The translations under genes were made by a program, and so were the position numbers. Shown here in pieces: positions 50,490-59,601 of a stretch of DNA of 64,000 bases. The notes beneath the pieces are model-generated. The model worked only from the letters and a program-made list of their open reading frames with translations. It had not been told where the DNA came from and searched no databases. The DNA comes from an uncultured Prevotellaceae bacterium (GTDB taxonomy: Bacteria > Bacteroidota > Bacteroidia > Bacteroidales > Bacteroidaceae): the NCBI GenBank assembly GCA_902768105.1, contig CACXJZ010000012.1, forward strand, positions 1 to 64,000. The letters run 5' to 3'. Position 1 is the stretch's first letter, and each line of letters opens with the position of its first letter.

Positions 50490-50516
50490 CTTCCTCCTTT
50501 CATTAGCCCGGTTTGC

Positions 50517-51335
50517 ATTGTAATTGGCATTGACGTTGGCATCAGCACAACAAAGATTGTAGGTTTGAAGGACGGGAAGGTCATTTCTCCTATCCGTATA
50601 ACAGCTGCTGATCCTGTTACCTCCTTGTATGGCGCTTTCGGCAAGTATCTGCACGACAATGATATAGACCTGAAGGATGTGGAGCAGGTTATGCTAACAG
50701 GTGTTGGTGCTGCCTATATCGACGGCAACATCTACGGCCTGCCTACAACACATACGGACGAATTCGTGGCTGACGGACTGGGTGCCCGTTTCGAGTCGGG
50801 CTTGCAGAAAGCCATCGTGGTGTCCATGGGTACGGGAACCAGCTTTGTACAGTGTGACTGTCACGGCATCCGACACATTGGAGGCATTGGCATCGGCGGC
50901 GGCACGCTGCAGGGTTTGTCGCGCGTCATGCTCAATACCAGCAACATCAAGCAGGTAGCCAGTATGGCGATGCAGGGCGACATCAGTCATGTCAACCTGC
51001 TCATTGGTGACATCACCAATCATCCGCTGCCTGGTTTGCCCATGAACGCGACAGCCTCGCTTTTCAGTCGTGCCCAGTACGATGCTCCCAAGGAAGATAT
51101 TGCCCTTGGCATCATCGTGATGGTACTGCAAAGCATAGGTTCTGCCAGCGTCTTGTCTGCTTTGAATACGGACATCAAGGACTTTGTGCTGATTGGTAAC
51201 CTGACGCTGCTTCCACAGTGTAAGGAGGTGTTCCCCATGATGGAGAAGCTCTACAAGGTTCACTATCATATTCCCAAATATTCTGAGTTCTGCACAGCCA
51301 TTGGTGCTGCGCTGAGCTATAAGACTTCGATATGA
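50517..51335 (+). CDS. Type II pantothenate kinase, no standard start codon
   Basis: Encodes 272 residues if started at ATT. The protein begins VIGIDVGISTTKIVG (phosphate 1 loop of the ASKHA/type II PanK fold), followed by TGVGAAYIDG and SMGTGTS and IGGGTLQGLS. It makes 4'-phosphopantothenate for CoA. Between the end of the tRNA and this conserved start there is no ATG, GTG or TTG in frame; the only upstream GTG is inside the tRNA anticodon arm. ATT at 50517 (giving M-V-I-G-I-D-V-G) fits family length best. Stop overlaps the next start (ATGA). Confidence 0.85.
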   Translation: MVIGIDVGISTTKIVGLKDGKVISPIRITAADPVTSLYGAFGKYLHDNDIDLKDVEQVMLTGVGAAYIDGNIYGLPTTHTDEFVADGLGARFESGLQKAIVVSMGTGTSFVQCDCHGIRHIGGIGIGGGTLQGLSRVMLNTSNIKQVASMAMQGDISHVNLLIGDITNHPLPGLPMNATASLFSRAQYDAPKEDIALGIIVMVLQSIGSASVLSALNTDIKDFVLIGNLTLLPQCKEVFPMMEKLYKVHYHIPKYSEFCTAIGAALSYKTSI

Positions 51336-51793
51336 ACAAGGAAGAGAAGTATCGTCTGCTGCTGGAGCAGGTTCAAGCACTGACGGCAGGGGAAACGGAC
51401 CAGGTGGCCGTGATGTCGAACGTCGCAGCAGCCATTCACGAGACGATGAGTTTCTTCTGGACTGGATTCTATCGTGTGGTAGGAAAGGAGTTGCTGCTGG
51501 GCCCGTTCCAGGGACCTGTTGCCTGCATGCACATTCCTTATGGACGTGGCGTATGTGGTACTGCCTGGAAGCAGCGCGAGACCATTATCGTTCCTGACGT
51601 TGAGCAGTTTCCTGGTCACATTGCCTGCAGCAGTCTGTCAAGGTCAGAGATTGTCGTACCTGTATGTTCCAAGGAGGGTGAGGTCTTTGCTGTGCTCGAT
51701 ATTGACAGCAAGGAACTATCCACCTTCGACGATACAGACCGTCAGTATTTGGAACAGATAATACAGACTGTCAGTCAGCTTTCAGACAATTGA
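51332..51793 (+). CDS. msrC: Free methionine-R-sulfoxide reductase (GAF type)
   Basis: Encodes 153 residues, a single GAF domain with C65, C75 and C99. The spacing 10 and 24 equals that of the catalytic cysteines in E. coli fRMsr, and GRGVCGTAW and HIACSSLSRSEIVVP match. Reduces free methionine-R-sulfoxide. Coupled to the pantothenate kinase; its 3' end overlaps the convergent HD gene by 23 bases. Confidence 0.93.
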   Translation: MNKEEKYRLLLEQVQALTAGETDQVAVMSNVAAAIHETMSFFWTGFYRVVGKELLLGPFQGPVACMHIPYGRGVCGTAWKQRETIIVPDVEQFPGHIACSSLSRSEIVVPVCSKEGEVFAVLDIDSKELSTFDDTDRQYLEQIIQTVSQLSDN

Positions 51794-52394
51794 ACAGGTT
51801 GTCAATAAGTTCCTGTGGTACAGAGAATCGGATGTCATCACTATGTGCGTTGATGGCTTCCAGGAAGTGGGGTAGCTCTTCCTGATAGACGCCTCTCATA
51901 CGCAGGTTGAGCTTATCATGCCCGACGCATGAGTAGGAAATATTGGCATAGCGGTCGCAGAGCTTCACGAAAGGAGCATAGGGCGTCTCGCGAATCCCAC
52001 GATAATACTTCTCTCCAGCCCTTTCTGCACGCGAGCGTCCCTTGTCGTTGGTCAGCGCATAGACAATCTCTGCGGCCATGATGACCTGTTCTTCATCAAT
52101 CAGCGTACGAGCTATTTTCACCACGTCATTATACGTCTGGCGTGCGTCTTCTATGCTGTCGTGAAAATATGCCCCAAAAATCATGGCAAGCATATCTTTC
52201 TCTTCGGCACACACTAAGTGGCCGTACTCGCGCACAGCATTTGCTACCATGTCCAGATGGTAGCCATAGGGTAATGTGGCTGCATATTTCTGGTTTACGC
52301 TGTCATGCAGTGCATAGGCCGACTTGCGTATCTGTGCGATACGCTCTTCATTTTTCTCTTGTAATGCCACAAATTCTTCTTTTGTCATCATCAT
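51771..52394 (-). CDS. HD-domain hydrolase (RelA/SpoT-hydrolase-like)
   Basis: Encodes 207 residues. H-L-D (YGYHLDMV), FGAYFHDSIED and LTNDKGRS are consistent with an HD metal-dependent phosphohydrolase of the type seen in the hydrolase part of SpoT and MESH1. (p)ppGpp or nucleotide hydrolysis is inferred. The gene lies three bases after the flippase-like gene and is probably cotranscribed with it. Confidence 0.75.
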   Translation of the reverse strand: MMMTKEEFVALQEKNEERIAQIRKSAYALHDSVNQKYAATLPYGYHLDMVANAVREYGHLVCAEEKDMLAMIFGAYFHDSIEDARQTYNDVVKIARTLIDEEQVIMAAEIVYALTNDKGRSRAERAGEKYYRGIRETPYAPFVKLCDRYANISYSCVGHDKLNLRMRGVYQEELPHFLEAINAHSDDIRFSVPQELIDNLFNCLKAD

Positions 52395-52397
52395 TCA

Positions 52398-53471
52398 CTA
52401 TTTATTACCGTCCAACTTCATCAGCAGAAGGCCAATTAATATCCAAAGTATCTCACGAACACGGCAGATAATACTCACGAAGAATCCCAACGCAGCTGAG
52501 TCGAATTTCGCTCCCAGCTGCGACGACATGCCGATAATGGCGATGGAGAGCATGAAACCACCTTCCTGTACGCCTAACTGCATGGGTAGGAAGCCAATGA
52601 GATTGGCAAACAGCGTTGTAAACGAGAGTATCAGGACAGAGTACAGGAACGTTAGGAACAGTCCTGAGAATCCGCCACCACAGTCAACGCCAAAGAGCAG
52701 CAGCATGAACAGCACCTCCAGGCTCTGTACGATACGCGAGCCGTACTCTAAGAACAGACTGCTGTAAAATGCACGCTTGTCCTGCTTGTGCAGGGCGGCA
52801 ATCTGTGCGTCAATATGTTGCAGGGTCTCTGTGTGGCGCTCAAGGAAACGTGAGCTCCACCCCTTCAGTCCAGGAATCTTTCCAATCCACTTGATGAGTT
52901 TCACCACCAGTCCGTTCTTGTAGCCTCTCGAGAATACGTAGAAGGCGAGCAGGCAGAACACGATGGCTGCGGACAGTGAAATGCCAATGGCAGGTGTCAT
53001 CGGCACGTAGTCGATGGCTGCCAGTATGAGATAGAGGAAGATAGAGCTGAACCACAGCCAGAAGTGGGCAAAGAAGTGCATCATGGCATAGAGGATGACT
53101 GATGATGTGGCGTGCTCCTTGCTTACGTCCTTCGACAGTTCCAGTATGCGATAAGGCTCTCCACCCAGTCCTCCTACAGGTGTTGCATAGTTCAGTGCAT
53201 AGCCTGTTACCGTCAGGCGGAAGATGCGCCAGAAGCTGACGTGGTTGTCGTTCTCGTCCGTATTGCTTCTGATGATGTGTTCCCACGCCAGTGCGTTCAG
53301 CCCATAGACAAAAATCCAGATACCGATGATGGGTATGAGCCAGTAGCCTGCCTTCGTCAGCTGTTCCCACAGTTCGGCGAAACTCACGTCGAACGTCAAA
53401 ATCATGACCACGACAGCAGCCACGCCGATGATGAAGAACAGGTTATTGAGCCGTTGCTTAGTCCACTTCAT
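52398..53471 (-). CDS. Lysylphosphatidylglycerol synthase-type membrane protein (UPF0104)
   Basis: Encodes 357 residues with about eight to nine hydrophobic segments and the segments ALNYATPVGGLGGEPYRI and GFLPMQLGVQEGGF, typical of the flippase-like UPF0104/AglD family. It may flip or modify a lipid. Its transcript also holds the CDP-alcohol transferase upstream, so it may move that enzyme's product. The 35-base gap upstream is a GCTAAC quasi-repeat. Confidence 0.85.
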   Translation of the reverse strand: MKWTKQRLNNLFFIIGVAAVVVMILTFDVSFAELWEQLTKAGYWLIPIIGIWIFVYGLNALAWEHIIRSNTDENDNHVSFWRIFRLTVTGYALNYATPVGGLGGEPYRILELSKDVSKEHATSSVILYAMMHFFAHFWLWFSSIFLYLILAAIDYVPMTPAIGISLSAAIVFCLLAFYVFSRGYKNGLVVKLIKWIGKIPGLKGWSSRFLERHTETLQHIDAQIAALHKQDKRAFYSSLFLEYGSRIVQSLEVLFMLLLFGVDCGGGFSGLFLTFLYSVLILSFTTLFANLIGFLPMQLGVQEGGFMLSIAIIGMSSQLGAKFDSAALGFFVSIICRVREILWILIGLLLMKLDGNK

Positions 53472-53484
53472 TAATCTCTGAACT

Positions 53485-53520
53485 TTTATTTTTTTACCGT
53501 TAGCTATTAGCGGTTAGCAG
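53485..53520. repeat. GCTAACCGCTAATAGCTAAC quasi-repeat between lipid genes
   Basis: Period of about 8 bases; the first copy supplies the last sense codons and stop of the CDP-alcohol transferase, the rest is the spacer to the flippase-like start. Confidence 0.6.
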
Positions 53521-54526
53521 TTTCACCCTTTACCTTATCCGCAAGTTTCTTGCAGAAGCTCTCGTGGCGGTGGTTGACATAGAAATACAGCGCACCCATG
53601 CCGACGATTTCCCATACAAACAAGGCTGCAGGCACGTCGAGCAGGCAGAACAGGAAGAGCCAGAACTCACGGAAGTTGAACGTCAGCAGACCGTTCCACT
53701 TGATGACGGGCAGCGACTTCTGGCGGAACTCCTCGCGTACCTCCTGCGGCACGTTGTCAAGGCTGCCGTACTTCTCGCGTAGCGTAGCCAGCAGGCGCTG
53801 GAACTGCGGAGTGACGTTTTCCTGTTTCTTCGTGTAGTCGATGTATGACTTCTGGAACATCCGTTCCACTCTGGGCGTGTCCTTCGTCATCTGGTCGTAT
53901 ATCTCCTGCTGGCGCTTCGAGTTGTCGAGTTCGCTGCCTTTTTCACCTTTCAGGAAGAACAGGTGTACCTGAATGTAGTAGTCGGCCAGACGCTGCTGAC
54001 CTGCAAGTCCCCAGATTCCGGAAATCAGTCCGAGCACAAAGACGATGGCCGTGGCTATGAGCGTGTTCTGCTCAGTATTCTCAATGCCGAAGAGCCCGAA
54101 TTCCCAGTCGTGGTGCAGGTAGAAACGGTAAACCAGTAGCACGTAGATTGGCATGAACCAGGCGAATCCGGCCACGCCGTCGAGTATGCGTCCCATGCGA
54201 CTCTTCTTGCCTGTCATGCGTGCCAGTTGTCCGTCTGTGCAGTCGAGCACGTCGGCCCACATCAGCAGGATGATGGCGATGATGTTGTAGCACAGTCCCA
54301 AGACGGGGCTCCCCGTGATGTTATCGCCGTAGTGGAAGCTGCCTTGGGCAAAGAACCACGCGCTGGCAGCTCCGATAATCATTGACCAGATGGTAACAGT
54401 GTTAGGATGTATGTCGAATTTTGCGAACAATACTGCGCAATAATAGCAGAACGGACGGATGACGTGTAGGTCGAGCCAGTCCTCTGTTTCAGCAGACTTC
54501 AAAGTCTGATAGTATTTCTCATTCAT
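53507..54526 (-). CDS. CDP-alcohol phosphatidyltransferase family protein
   Basis: Encodes 339 residues with about six membrane segments. Motif D95-x2-D98-G-x2-A-R-x8-G-x3-D116 is present, but the expected final Asp at +4 is Gly120 and no Asp follows. It is a clear paralogue of the C-terminal half of the fusion protein at 31504: both share EDWLD/EEWLD, HPN-x-VTI, DGQ-x-AR-x-TGKK, LADYY-x-Q-x-HL-x-FL and GSELDNS. A second inositol or other polar-head lipid step is suspected. Confidence 0.85.
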   Translation of the reverse strand: MNEKYYQTLKSAETEDWLDLHVIRPFCYYCAVLFAKFDIHPNTVTIWSMIIGAASAWFFAQGSFHYGDNITGSPVLGLCYNIIAIILLMWADVLDCTDGQLARMTGKKSRMGRILDGVAGFAWFMPIYVLLVYRFYLHHDWEFGLFGIENTEQNTLIATAIVFVLGLISGIWGLAGQQRLADYYIQVHLFFLKGEKGSELDNSKRQQEIYDQMTKDTPRVERMFQKSYIDYTKKQENVTPQFQRLLATLREKYGSLDNVPQEVREEFRQKSLPVIKWNGLLTFNFREFWLFLFCLLDVPAALFVWEIVGMGALYFYVNHRHESFCKKLADKVKGETANR

Positions 54527-54553
54527 TGTCTCATGAAATTATAGTACAATGTG

Positions 54554-54561
54554 CAAAGGTA
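54554..54561 (-). promoter_or_regulatory. -7 box of the CDP-alcohol transferase gene
   Basis: Minus-strand TACCTTTG, 27 bases before the ATG. Confidence 0.7.
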
Positions 54562-54600
54562 CGAATTATTCGTAACATTTTGCATTTTTATTTAATATTT

Positions 54601-55539
54601 TTAATACAGCAGCCAGGCAAGATAGGCTCCATAGCCAGCCAGTAGCACAAGCCCCTCCCAGCGTTCAACGGTGTAGCGTGTGAAGGAGAACAGCCACACG
54701 AGGATGATGGACCCCAGCATGACGCCCATGTCAATATCCGTGATGCCTTCCAGCTGGAGTGGGGTAATGGCAGCTGTTGCACCCAGAATGAGCAGGATGT
54801 TGAAGACGTTGGAGCCGATGACGTTGCCAATGGCGATGGCTGACTGTCCCTTGTAGGCTGCCACCACGCTTGTGGCGAGCTCAGGCAGCGAGGTGCCGCC
54901 AGCCACGATGGTGAGTCCTATGACGCTCTGGCTGACTCCCAGTTGCGTTGCCACGCTTGATGCAGCATCGACGAAGAGGTTACTGCCGAAGACCAATCCT
55001 GCCAGTCCGAGGAGAATCCATACAATCTGTAGGAGGGTTGAAGGCTTTTCTCCCTCCACCTTTGACTCTCCACTTTCCACCTTAGACCCTCCACTTTTCG
55101 CTTGATAAAGCGTATAGGCCATGAATGCAGCGAAACCTGCCAGCAGGATGATGCCGTCGATGCGGCTGATGGCCGAGTCGATGCAGAGCAGCAGCAAGAG
55201 CACTGATGCAATGACTGTTGCAGGGATGTCCTTCTTGACGGTTGATGGACTGATGACCATAGGTGCCACAACTGCGGCGCACCCCACAATCACCATTGTG
55301 TTCATGATGTTCGAGCCCAGTACGTTACCCACAGCCATATCCGGCGTGCCGTTCAGGGCCGACATCAGGCTCACGAAGAACTCTGGCATTGACGTGCCAC
55401 AGGCCACGATGGTAAGTCCGATGACTATCTCAGGTACACCAAATCTGCGTGCCAGCGCACTGGCACCTTCCGTCAGACGGTCGGCACCCACCAGCACCAG
55501 CGTCACACCTATTATAATATATAGGATATCTAATAACAT
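54601..55539 (-). CDS. Calcium/sodium (CaCA) antiporter
   Basis: Encodes 312 residues in two five-helix repeats, each with an alpha-repeat: GTSMPEFFVSL...GNVLGSNIMN and GTSLPELATSV...GNVIGSNVFN (Glu and Asn bind cations). Exports Ca2+ (or K+) in exchange for Na+. The central cytoplasmic loop contains SGGSKVE/SGESKVE, a 21-bp DNA tandem repeat. Confidence 0.93.
   Translation of the reverse strand: MLLDILYIIIGVTLVLVGADRLTEGASALARRFGVPEIVIGLTIVACGTSMPEFFVSLMSALNGTPDMAVGNVLGSNIMNTMVIVGCAAVVAPMVISPSTVKKDIPATVIASVLLLLLCIDSAISRIDGIILLAGFAAFMAYTLYQAKSGGSKVESGESKVEGEKPSTLLQIVWILLGLAGLVFGSNLFVDAASSVATQLGVSQSVIGLTIVAGGTSLPELATSVVAAYKGQSAIAIGNVIGSNVFNILLILGATAAITPLQLEGITDIDMGVMLGSIILVWLFSFTRYTVERWEGLVLLAGYGAYLAWLLY
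55030..55095. repeat. 21-bp tandem repeat in the antiporter loop
   Basis: On the coding strand AGTGGAGGGTCTAAGGTGGA and AGTGGAGAGTCAAAGGTGGA lie back to back; period 21, so frame is kept. Confidence 0.7.
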
Positions 55540-55576
55540 TGTTTCTTCTCTTTTTTACAACGAAATGCCTGTGGTC

Positions 55577-55963
55577 TTAGTCTTCCGAAAACTGTATGAA
55601 CTCGTCGAGCGCACGACGCTCCTTCTTCGTGGGGCGGCCAGTGCCGCGTGCCCTGTCAACGAAGCCGCTGATGCGGTTCATCTCCAAGAGCTCGTATTGG
55701 TCGGCCGTAGTGACGTTCTCGTAGATCTCAGGCAGCAGCTTGGCACCCACGCGCTGCTCGATGGGTTTCAGTATCTTGTACGAATAGGTGACGGGCGGCT
55801 TGCGCACGCAGACCGTCTCGCCGGCCTTCACCATACGCGAGGGCTTCACGTTGACACCGTCAATGGTGACACGTCCGTTCTTGATGGCATCTACGGCAAT
55901 GCTGCGTGTCTTGAAGACGCGTGCTGCCCACAGCCATTTGTCTATTCTGGCTTCGTCTGACAT
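55577..55963 (-). CDS. S4-domain RNA-binding protein (Hsp15-like)
   Basis: Encodes 128 residues: [29 protein letters not shown] (S4), [10 protein letters not shown] and a basic C-tail [10 protein letters not shown]. Hsp15 rescues stalled 50S subunits carrying peptidyl-tRNA. Its neighbour pth acts on the same substrate, supporting the assignment; the two overlap by 22 bases. Confidence 0.88.
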   Translation of the reverse strand: MSDEARIDKWLWAARVFKTRSIAVDAIKNGRVTIDGVNVKPSRMVKAGETVCVRKPPVTYSYKILKPIEQRVGAKLLPEIYENVTTADQYELLEMNRISGFVDRARGTGRPTKKERRALDEFIQFSED

Positions 55964-56538
55964 TCTTTTCCTTTCCCCAACTTGTTATACTGATTCATGG
56001 TGGTGTCAATGCCTGCCAGCACGAAGCTCTTGATGATTTCCACACCAAGGTCGATGGCTGGCTGCATCTGCTGTAGCTGCTCGTCAGTGAACCGCCCCAG
56101 CACGTAATCCACCTGCATGCCCTGCGGATAGTCGTTGCCGATGCCCATGCGCAGTCGCGCATACTGCTGGCCTATGAGCTGCTGTATGTGACCCAGGCCG
56201 TTGTGCCCACCGTTGCTGCCGCTGGCCTTCAGGCGGAATTGTCCTATGGGCAGTGCCACGTCGTCGCTGATGACGAGCAGGCGGCTCTGGTCGATGTTCT
56301 CCTTGTTGAGCCAGTAACGCACAGCGTTGCCGCTGAGGTTCATGTAGGTGGAGGGCTTGAGCAGCAGGAGCTTGCGGCCCTTCAGCGTTGTCTCACCCAC
56401 AAAACCGTAGCGTTTGTCGGCAAAAACAATATTGGACGCCTTCGCAAAAGCGTCCAATACTATGAATCCTGCATTGTGGCGAGTCATGTCGTACTCTGTG
56501 CCGACATTTCCCAGTCCTACAATTAAGAACTTGTCCAT
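55942..56538 (-). CDS. pth: Peptidyl-tRNA hydrolase
   Basis: Encodes 198 residues, [18 protein letters not shown] (N11, catalytic H21) and the conserved [10 protein letters not shown] and [10 protein letters not shown]. Recycles tRNA from peptidyl-tRNA. Its ATG overlaps the rplY stop by one base (TAATG). Confidence 0.96.
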   Translation of the reverse strand: MDKFLIVGLGNVGTEYDMTRHNAGFIVLDAFAKASNIVFADKRYGFVGETTLKGRKLLLLKPSTYMNLSGNAVRYWLNKENIDQSRLLVISDDVALPIGQFRLKASGSNGGHNGLGHIQQLIGQQYARLRMGIGNDYPQGMQVDYVLGRFTDEQLQQMQPAIDLGVEIIKSFVLAGIDTTMNQYNKLGKGKECQTKPE

Positions 56539-57140
56539 TACTCAGCAGCTTCCTCGTTAGCAGCAGCAGAGCGAGATGCACGCGTAGCCTTCACAGAGCA
56601 TACAACAACCTCAGGAGAGGTAGCGATGTCGAGACCCTCGAAGTTCAGCTCACCTACCTTGATGCTCTTGCCGAGCTGCAGGTTGGTAACGTCGATGTCG
56701 AGCACCTCAGGAATGTTCTTATAAGGAGCGGTAACGTTGATCTTGCGGATTGACAGGTTGATGCGGCCACCGTCGCGGACACCCTGTGCCAGACCGTTGA
56801 GCTTCACGGGAATACCTACGGTGATGGGCTTCTGTGCGTTCACCTCGTAGAAGTCGGCGTGCAGCAGTGCGTCAGTCGTGGGGTGGAACTGCAGCTCCTT
56901 CACGATGGCAACGTGCAGTGTGCCGTCTATAGTGATGTTCATCACATATACGTGAGGAGTGTAGATGGCCTTACGCAGCTCAGCCATAGGAATGGCGAAT
57001 GCCAGAGCCTCGGGCTGACCGTTCTCGTTTTTCTTCTCTCCATACAGGTTACAGGGAATCAGACCCTCTTTGCGAAGCAGCTTGCTGGCCTTCTTGCCAG
57101 TGTCGGTGCGCTTCTGACCGTTCAATGCGATTTCTCTCAT
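56538..57140 (-). CDS. rplY: Ribosomal protein L25 (Ctc-type, long)
   Basis: Encodes 200 residues, the long CTC form: 5S-rRNA-binding N-domain (EIALNGQKR ... [15 protein letters not shown]) and a beta C-domain with [17 protein letters not shown], ending Ala/Glu-rich. Binds 5S rRNA. Cotranscribed with pth and the S4 gene. Leader about 70 bases with a CACC/GGTG hairpin. Confidence 0.96.
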   Translation of the reverse strand: MREIALNGQKRTDTGKKASKLLRKEGLIPCNLYGEKKNENGQPEALAFAIPMAELRKAIYTPHVYVMNITIDGTLHVAIVKELQFHPTTDALLHADFYEVNAQKPITVGIPVKLNGLAQGVRDGGRINLSIRKINVTAPYKNIPEVLDIDVTNLQLGKSIKVGELNFEGLDIATSPEVVVCSVKATRASRSAAANEEAAE

Positions 57141-57216
57141 TTTGTGTTACTCTAAATTAAGTTGTTAATACTACTTTTGCTTAATTCACCATCACACGGT
57201 GCCTAAAAAGCGGGTG

Positions 57217-57224
57217 CAAAGGTA
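57217..57224 (-). promoter_or_regulatory. -7 box of rplY-pth-S4
   Basis: Minus-strand TACCTTTG, 76 bases before the ATG. AT-rich TTTACAATGCATAATTCAC text lies just upstream. Confidence 0.7.
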
Positions 57225-57309
57225 ATAAATATTTCACAATTTACAATGCATAATTCACAATAATTTAAAAAAAAGTGACGTTTTTCTTGCGTAATCGGGG
57301 AATTGTTCG

Positions 57310-57317
57310 TATTTTTG
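57310..57317 (+). promoter_or_regulatory. -7 box of the nusB-yajC operon
   Basis: TATTTTTG, 34 bases before nusB. Confidence 0.65.
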
Positions 57318-57351
57318 CAGTTGATAAGAGTATCAAATAGCTATTTGAATT

Positions 57352-58284
57352 ATGATTAACCGCGAAATTATTAGGATTAAGGTTGTCCAGTTAACCTATG
57401 CGTACTATCAAAACGGAAGCAAGAACATGGATTCAGCTGAGAAAGAGTTATTTTTCAGCCTGTCAAAGGCATATGACCTTTACAACTACTTGTTGCTGCT
57501 GATTGTTGCCGTCACCAAGGAAGCCCGCAAGCACCTGGAGGTGGCGCAGTCGAAGGCGCGTCGTGAGCATACGGCGGAGCCTTCAGGCAAGTTTGCCTTC
57601 AACCGCTTTGCCCTACAGCTTGAAGAGAACGATATGCTCAACAACTTTCTGGAAGTACAGAAAAAGAACTGGGACGATAATGCCGAGTTCGTGCACAGTC
57701 TTTACAACCAGATAGTCGAGAGCACCATCTATAAGGAGTACATGGAGAACGAGGACGACTCGTACGCAGCCGACCGTGAGCTGTGGCGCAAGATTTATCG
57801 CACCTTCATTCAGGACAATGCCGACCTGGACGGCGTGCTCGAGGAGCAGAGCCTCTACTGGAACGACGACAAGGAGATTGTCGATACCTTCGTGCTGAAG
57901 ACCATCAAGCGTTTCGACGAGAAGAATAAAGCCTCGCAGGAGCTGCTGCCTGAGTACGACAGCGACGAGGACAAGGAGTATGCGCGCAAGCTCTTCCGTG
58001 CCACCATCCTCAATGCCGACGAGTATCAGGGCTACATGAGCGAGGCTTCACAGAACTGGGACTTCTCGCGTCTGGCCTATATGGACGTGGTCATCATGCA
58101 GATTGCCATTGCCGAAATGATGACGTTCCCCAGCATCCCCATCACCGTCAGCATCAATGAGTATGTCGATATTGCCAAGCTCTACTCCACGCCTCGCAGC
58201 GGTGGCTACATCAACGGCATGCTTGACGCCATTGCCCGTCACCTCATTGCCACTCATAGGCTGATGAAGTCAATGAACAGATAA
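57352..58284 (+). CDS. nusB: Transcription antitermination factor NusB (long Bacteroidota form)
   Basis: Encodes 310 residues, about twice E. coli NusB. It starts IIRIKVVQLTYAYYQNGSK, has a charged middle, and the NusB fold is at the C-end: WDFSRLAYMDVVIMQIAIAEM and ISINEYVDIAKLYSTPRSGGYINGMLD. Needed for rRNA antitermination. First gene of an operon with yajC, ybbR and coaE. Confidence 0.93.
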   Translation: MINREIIRIKVVQLTYAYYQNGSKNMDSAEKELFFSLSKAYDLYNYLLLLIVAVTKEARKHLEVAQSKARREHTAEPSGKFAFNRFALQLEENDMLNNFLEVQKKNWDDNAEFVHSLYNQIVESTIYKEYMENEDDSYAADRELWRKIYRTFIQDNADLDGVLEEQSLYWNDDKEIVDTFVLKTIKRFDEKNKASQELLPEYDSDEDKEYARKLFRATILNADEYQGYMSEASQNWDFSRLAYMDVVIMQIAIAEMMTFPSIPITVSINEYVDIAKLYSTPRSGGYINGMLDAIARHLIATHRLMKSMNR

Positions 58285-58287
58285 AAA

Positions 58288-58326
58288 TTTAACATAAAAA
58301 CATTAAACATTAAAGATTAAAAAATT
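58288..58326. repeat. ACATTAA quasi-repeat before yajC
   Basis: AACATAAAAACATTAAACATTAAAG then AT-rich text up to the ATG; shares a 17-base core with 31484. Confidence 0.65.
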
Positions 58327-58608
58327 ATGAGTCCGAATACACAAATGCTCATCATGATGGTGGCTATCTTTGCCATCTTCTATTTCTTTATGATTCGTCC
58401 GCAACAACAAAAGCAGAAGAAAATCAGGGAGTTCCAGAACTCGCTGACAGAAGGCACCAACGTCTTCACCAGCGGAGGAATCTATGGTACCGTCAAGAAG
58501 ATTGACCTTGCCAACAACATCGTCGAAGTCGAAATCGCAAAGGGTACAATCATCCGCATCAACAAGAACTACGTGTTCAAGGATGATGCCAGCACCCCTC
58601 AGAAATAA
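58327..58608 (+). CDS. yajC: Preprotein translocase subunit YajC
   Basis: Encodes 93 residues: one membrane helix (QMLIMMVAIFAIFYFFMI), the RPQQQKQKKIREFQNSL linker and a small beta domain GGIYGTVKKIDLANNIVEVEIA. Accessory of SecDF. Confidence 0.96.
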   Translation: MSPNTQMLIMMVAIFAIFYFFMIRPQQQKQKKIREFQNSLTEGTNVFTSGGIYGTVKKIDLANNIVEVEIAKGTIIRINKNYVFKDDASTPQK

Positions 58609-58617
58609 GCTGTAGCC

Positions 58618-59601
58618 GTGGGTGACGTCAGTATCTTCCGACTTGTCAGGGACTTCTTGTTCAGCAACATCAACAAGCAGTTCCTGATATTCTTGTTCTT
58701 TCTGGCTCTCTCGGGCATCTTCTGGGTGATGATGACCCTCAACGAGACCTACGAGAAGGAGTTGAAGATACCTGTACGCATTGTCCGCGTGCCCAACAAC
58801 GTCGTGCTGACCTCAGACGAGGTGGATACCATCCGCGTAACCGTACGCGACCGTGGCTGGGTGATTTTCTCACATCTCTACGGCAACAGGTCCCATACGC
58901 TCAATGCTGTCTTCAGAAACTACAATCGTGGCAACGGCTATGGCGTCATCACTGCTGCTGAGCTGCAGAAGCTCATCCACGCGCAGGACCCCAACATGAC
59001 ATCGAAGATCCTCTCCATCAAGCCCGACAAGCTCGAGCTCTTCTACAACGACGGCGCCCATAAGCGTGTGCCTGTCTGCTGGAGCGGACGTGTCATGCCT
59101 GAACACATGTACTTCATCTCGCAGACGCAATACTGGCCTGACAGCGTTGATGTCTATGCCTCTGCCGAGAAGCTCGACAGCATCAAGGTTGTCTATACCG
59201 AGAAGCTCAACTACGTCAACTTCCGCGATACGCTCATCATCGACTGTCAGCTGGCCAAGCATAAGGGCATAAAATGCTTGCCTGAGCGTGTGAAGGTAGC
59301 CTTCTATACGGATGTGCTGACGGAGGAGAGCATTGACGACGTGCCCGTCGTGGCTGTCAACATGCCCGAAGGCAAGATACTGCGCACCTTCCCCACGAAG
59401 GTCAAGGTCAGCTTTGTCACGGGTGTCAGCCAGTTCCGCAGCCTGCGCCCAGAGCAGTTTGTCGTCATTGCCGACTACAACGAGTTCAAAGCGCACCCGT
59501 CAGAAAAGTGTAACATCTACCTGAAGCAGGTGCCTCACGGCATCAGCAGGGCCACGCTCGGCGTCAAGCAGGTGGATTACCTCATTGAAGACGACCAATG
59601 A
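58618..59601 (+). CDS. YbbR-domain membrane-anchored protein
   Basis: Encodes 327 residues from GTG. One membrane helix near residues 20-42 (FLIFLFFLALSGIFWVMM), then beta-rich YbbR-type repeats (VPNNVVLTSDEVDTIRVTVR; KIPVRIVRV). Role unknown; in other bacteria YbbR modulates the c-di-AMP cyclase. Overlaps coaE by four bases. Confidence 0.82.
   Translation: MGDVSIFRLVRDFLFSNINKQFLIFLFFLALSGIFWVMMTLNETYEKELKIPVRIVRVPNNVVLTSDEVDTIRVTVRDRGWVIFSHLYGNRSHTLNAVFRNYNRGNGYGVITAAELQKLIHAQDPNMTSKILSIKPDKLELFYNDGAHKRVPVCWSGRVMPEHMYFISQTQYWPDSVDVYASAEKLDSIKVVYTEKLNYVNFRDTLIIDCQLAKHKGIKCLPERVKVAFYTDVLTEESIDDVPVVAVNMPEGKILRTFPTKVKVSFVTGVSQFRSLRPEQFVVIADYNEFKAHPSEKCNIYLKQVPHGISRATLGVKQVDYLIEDDQ

Noticed and set aside
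50460..50516. GTG inside the tRNA as start of the pantothenate kinase
   Set aside because: Translation would need the unprocessed tRNA as mRNA leader, and the 19 extra residues do not fit the family.
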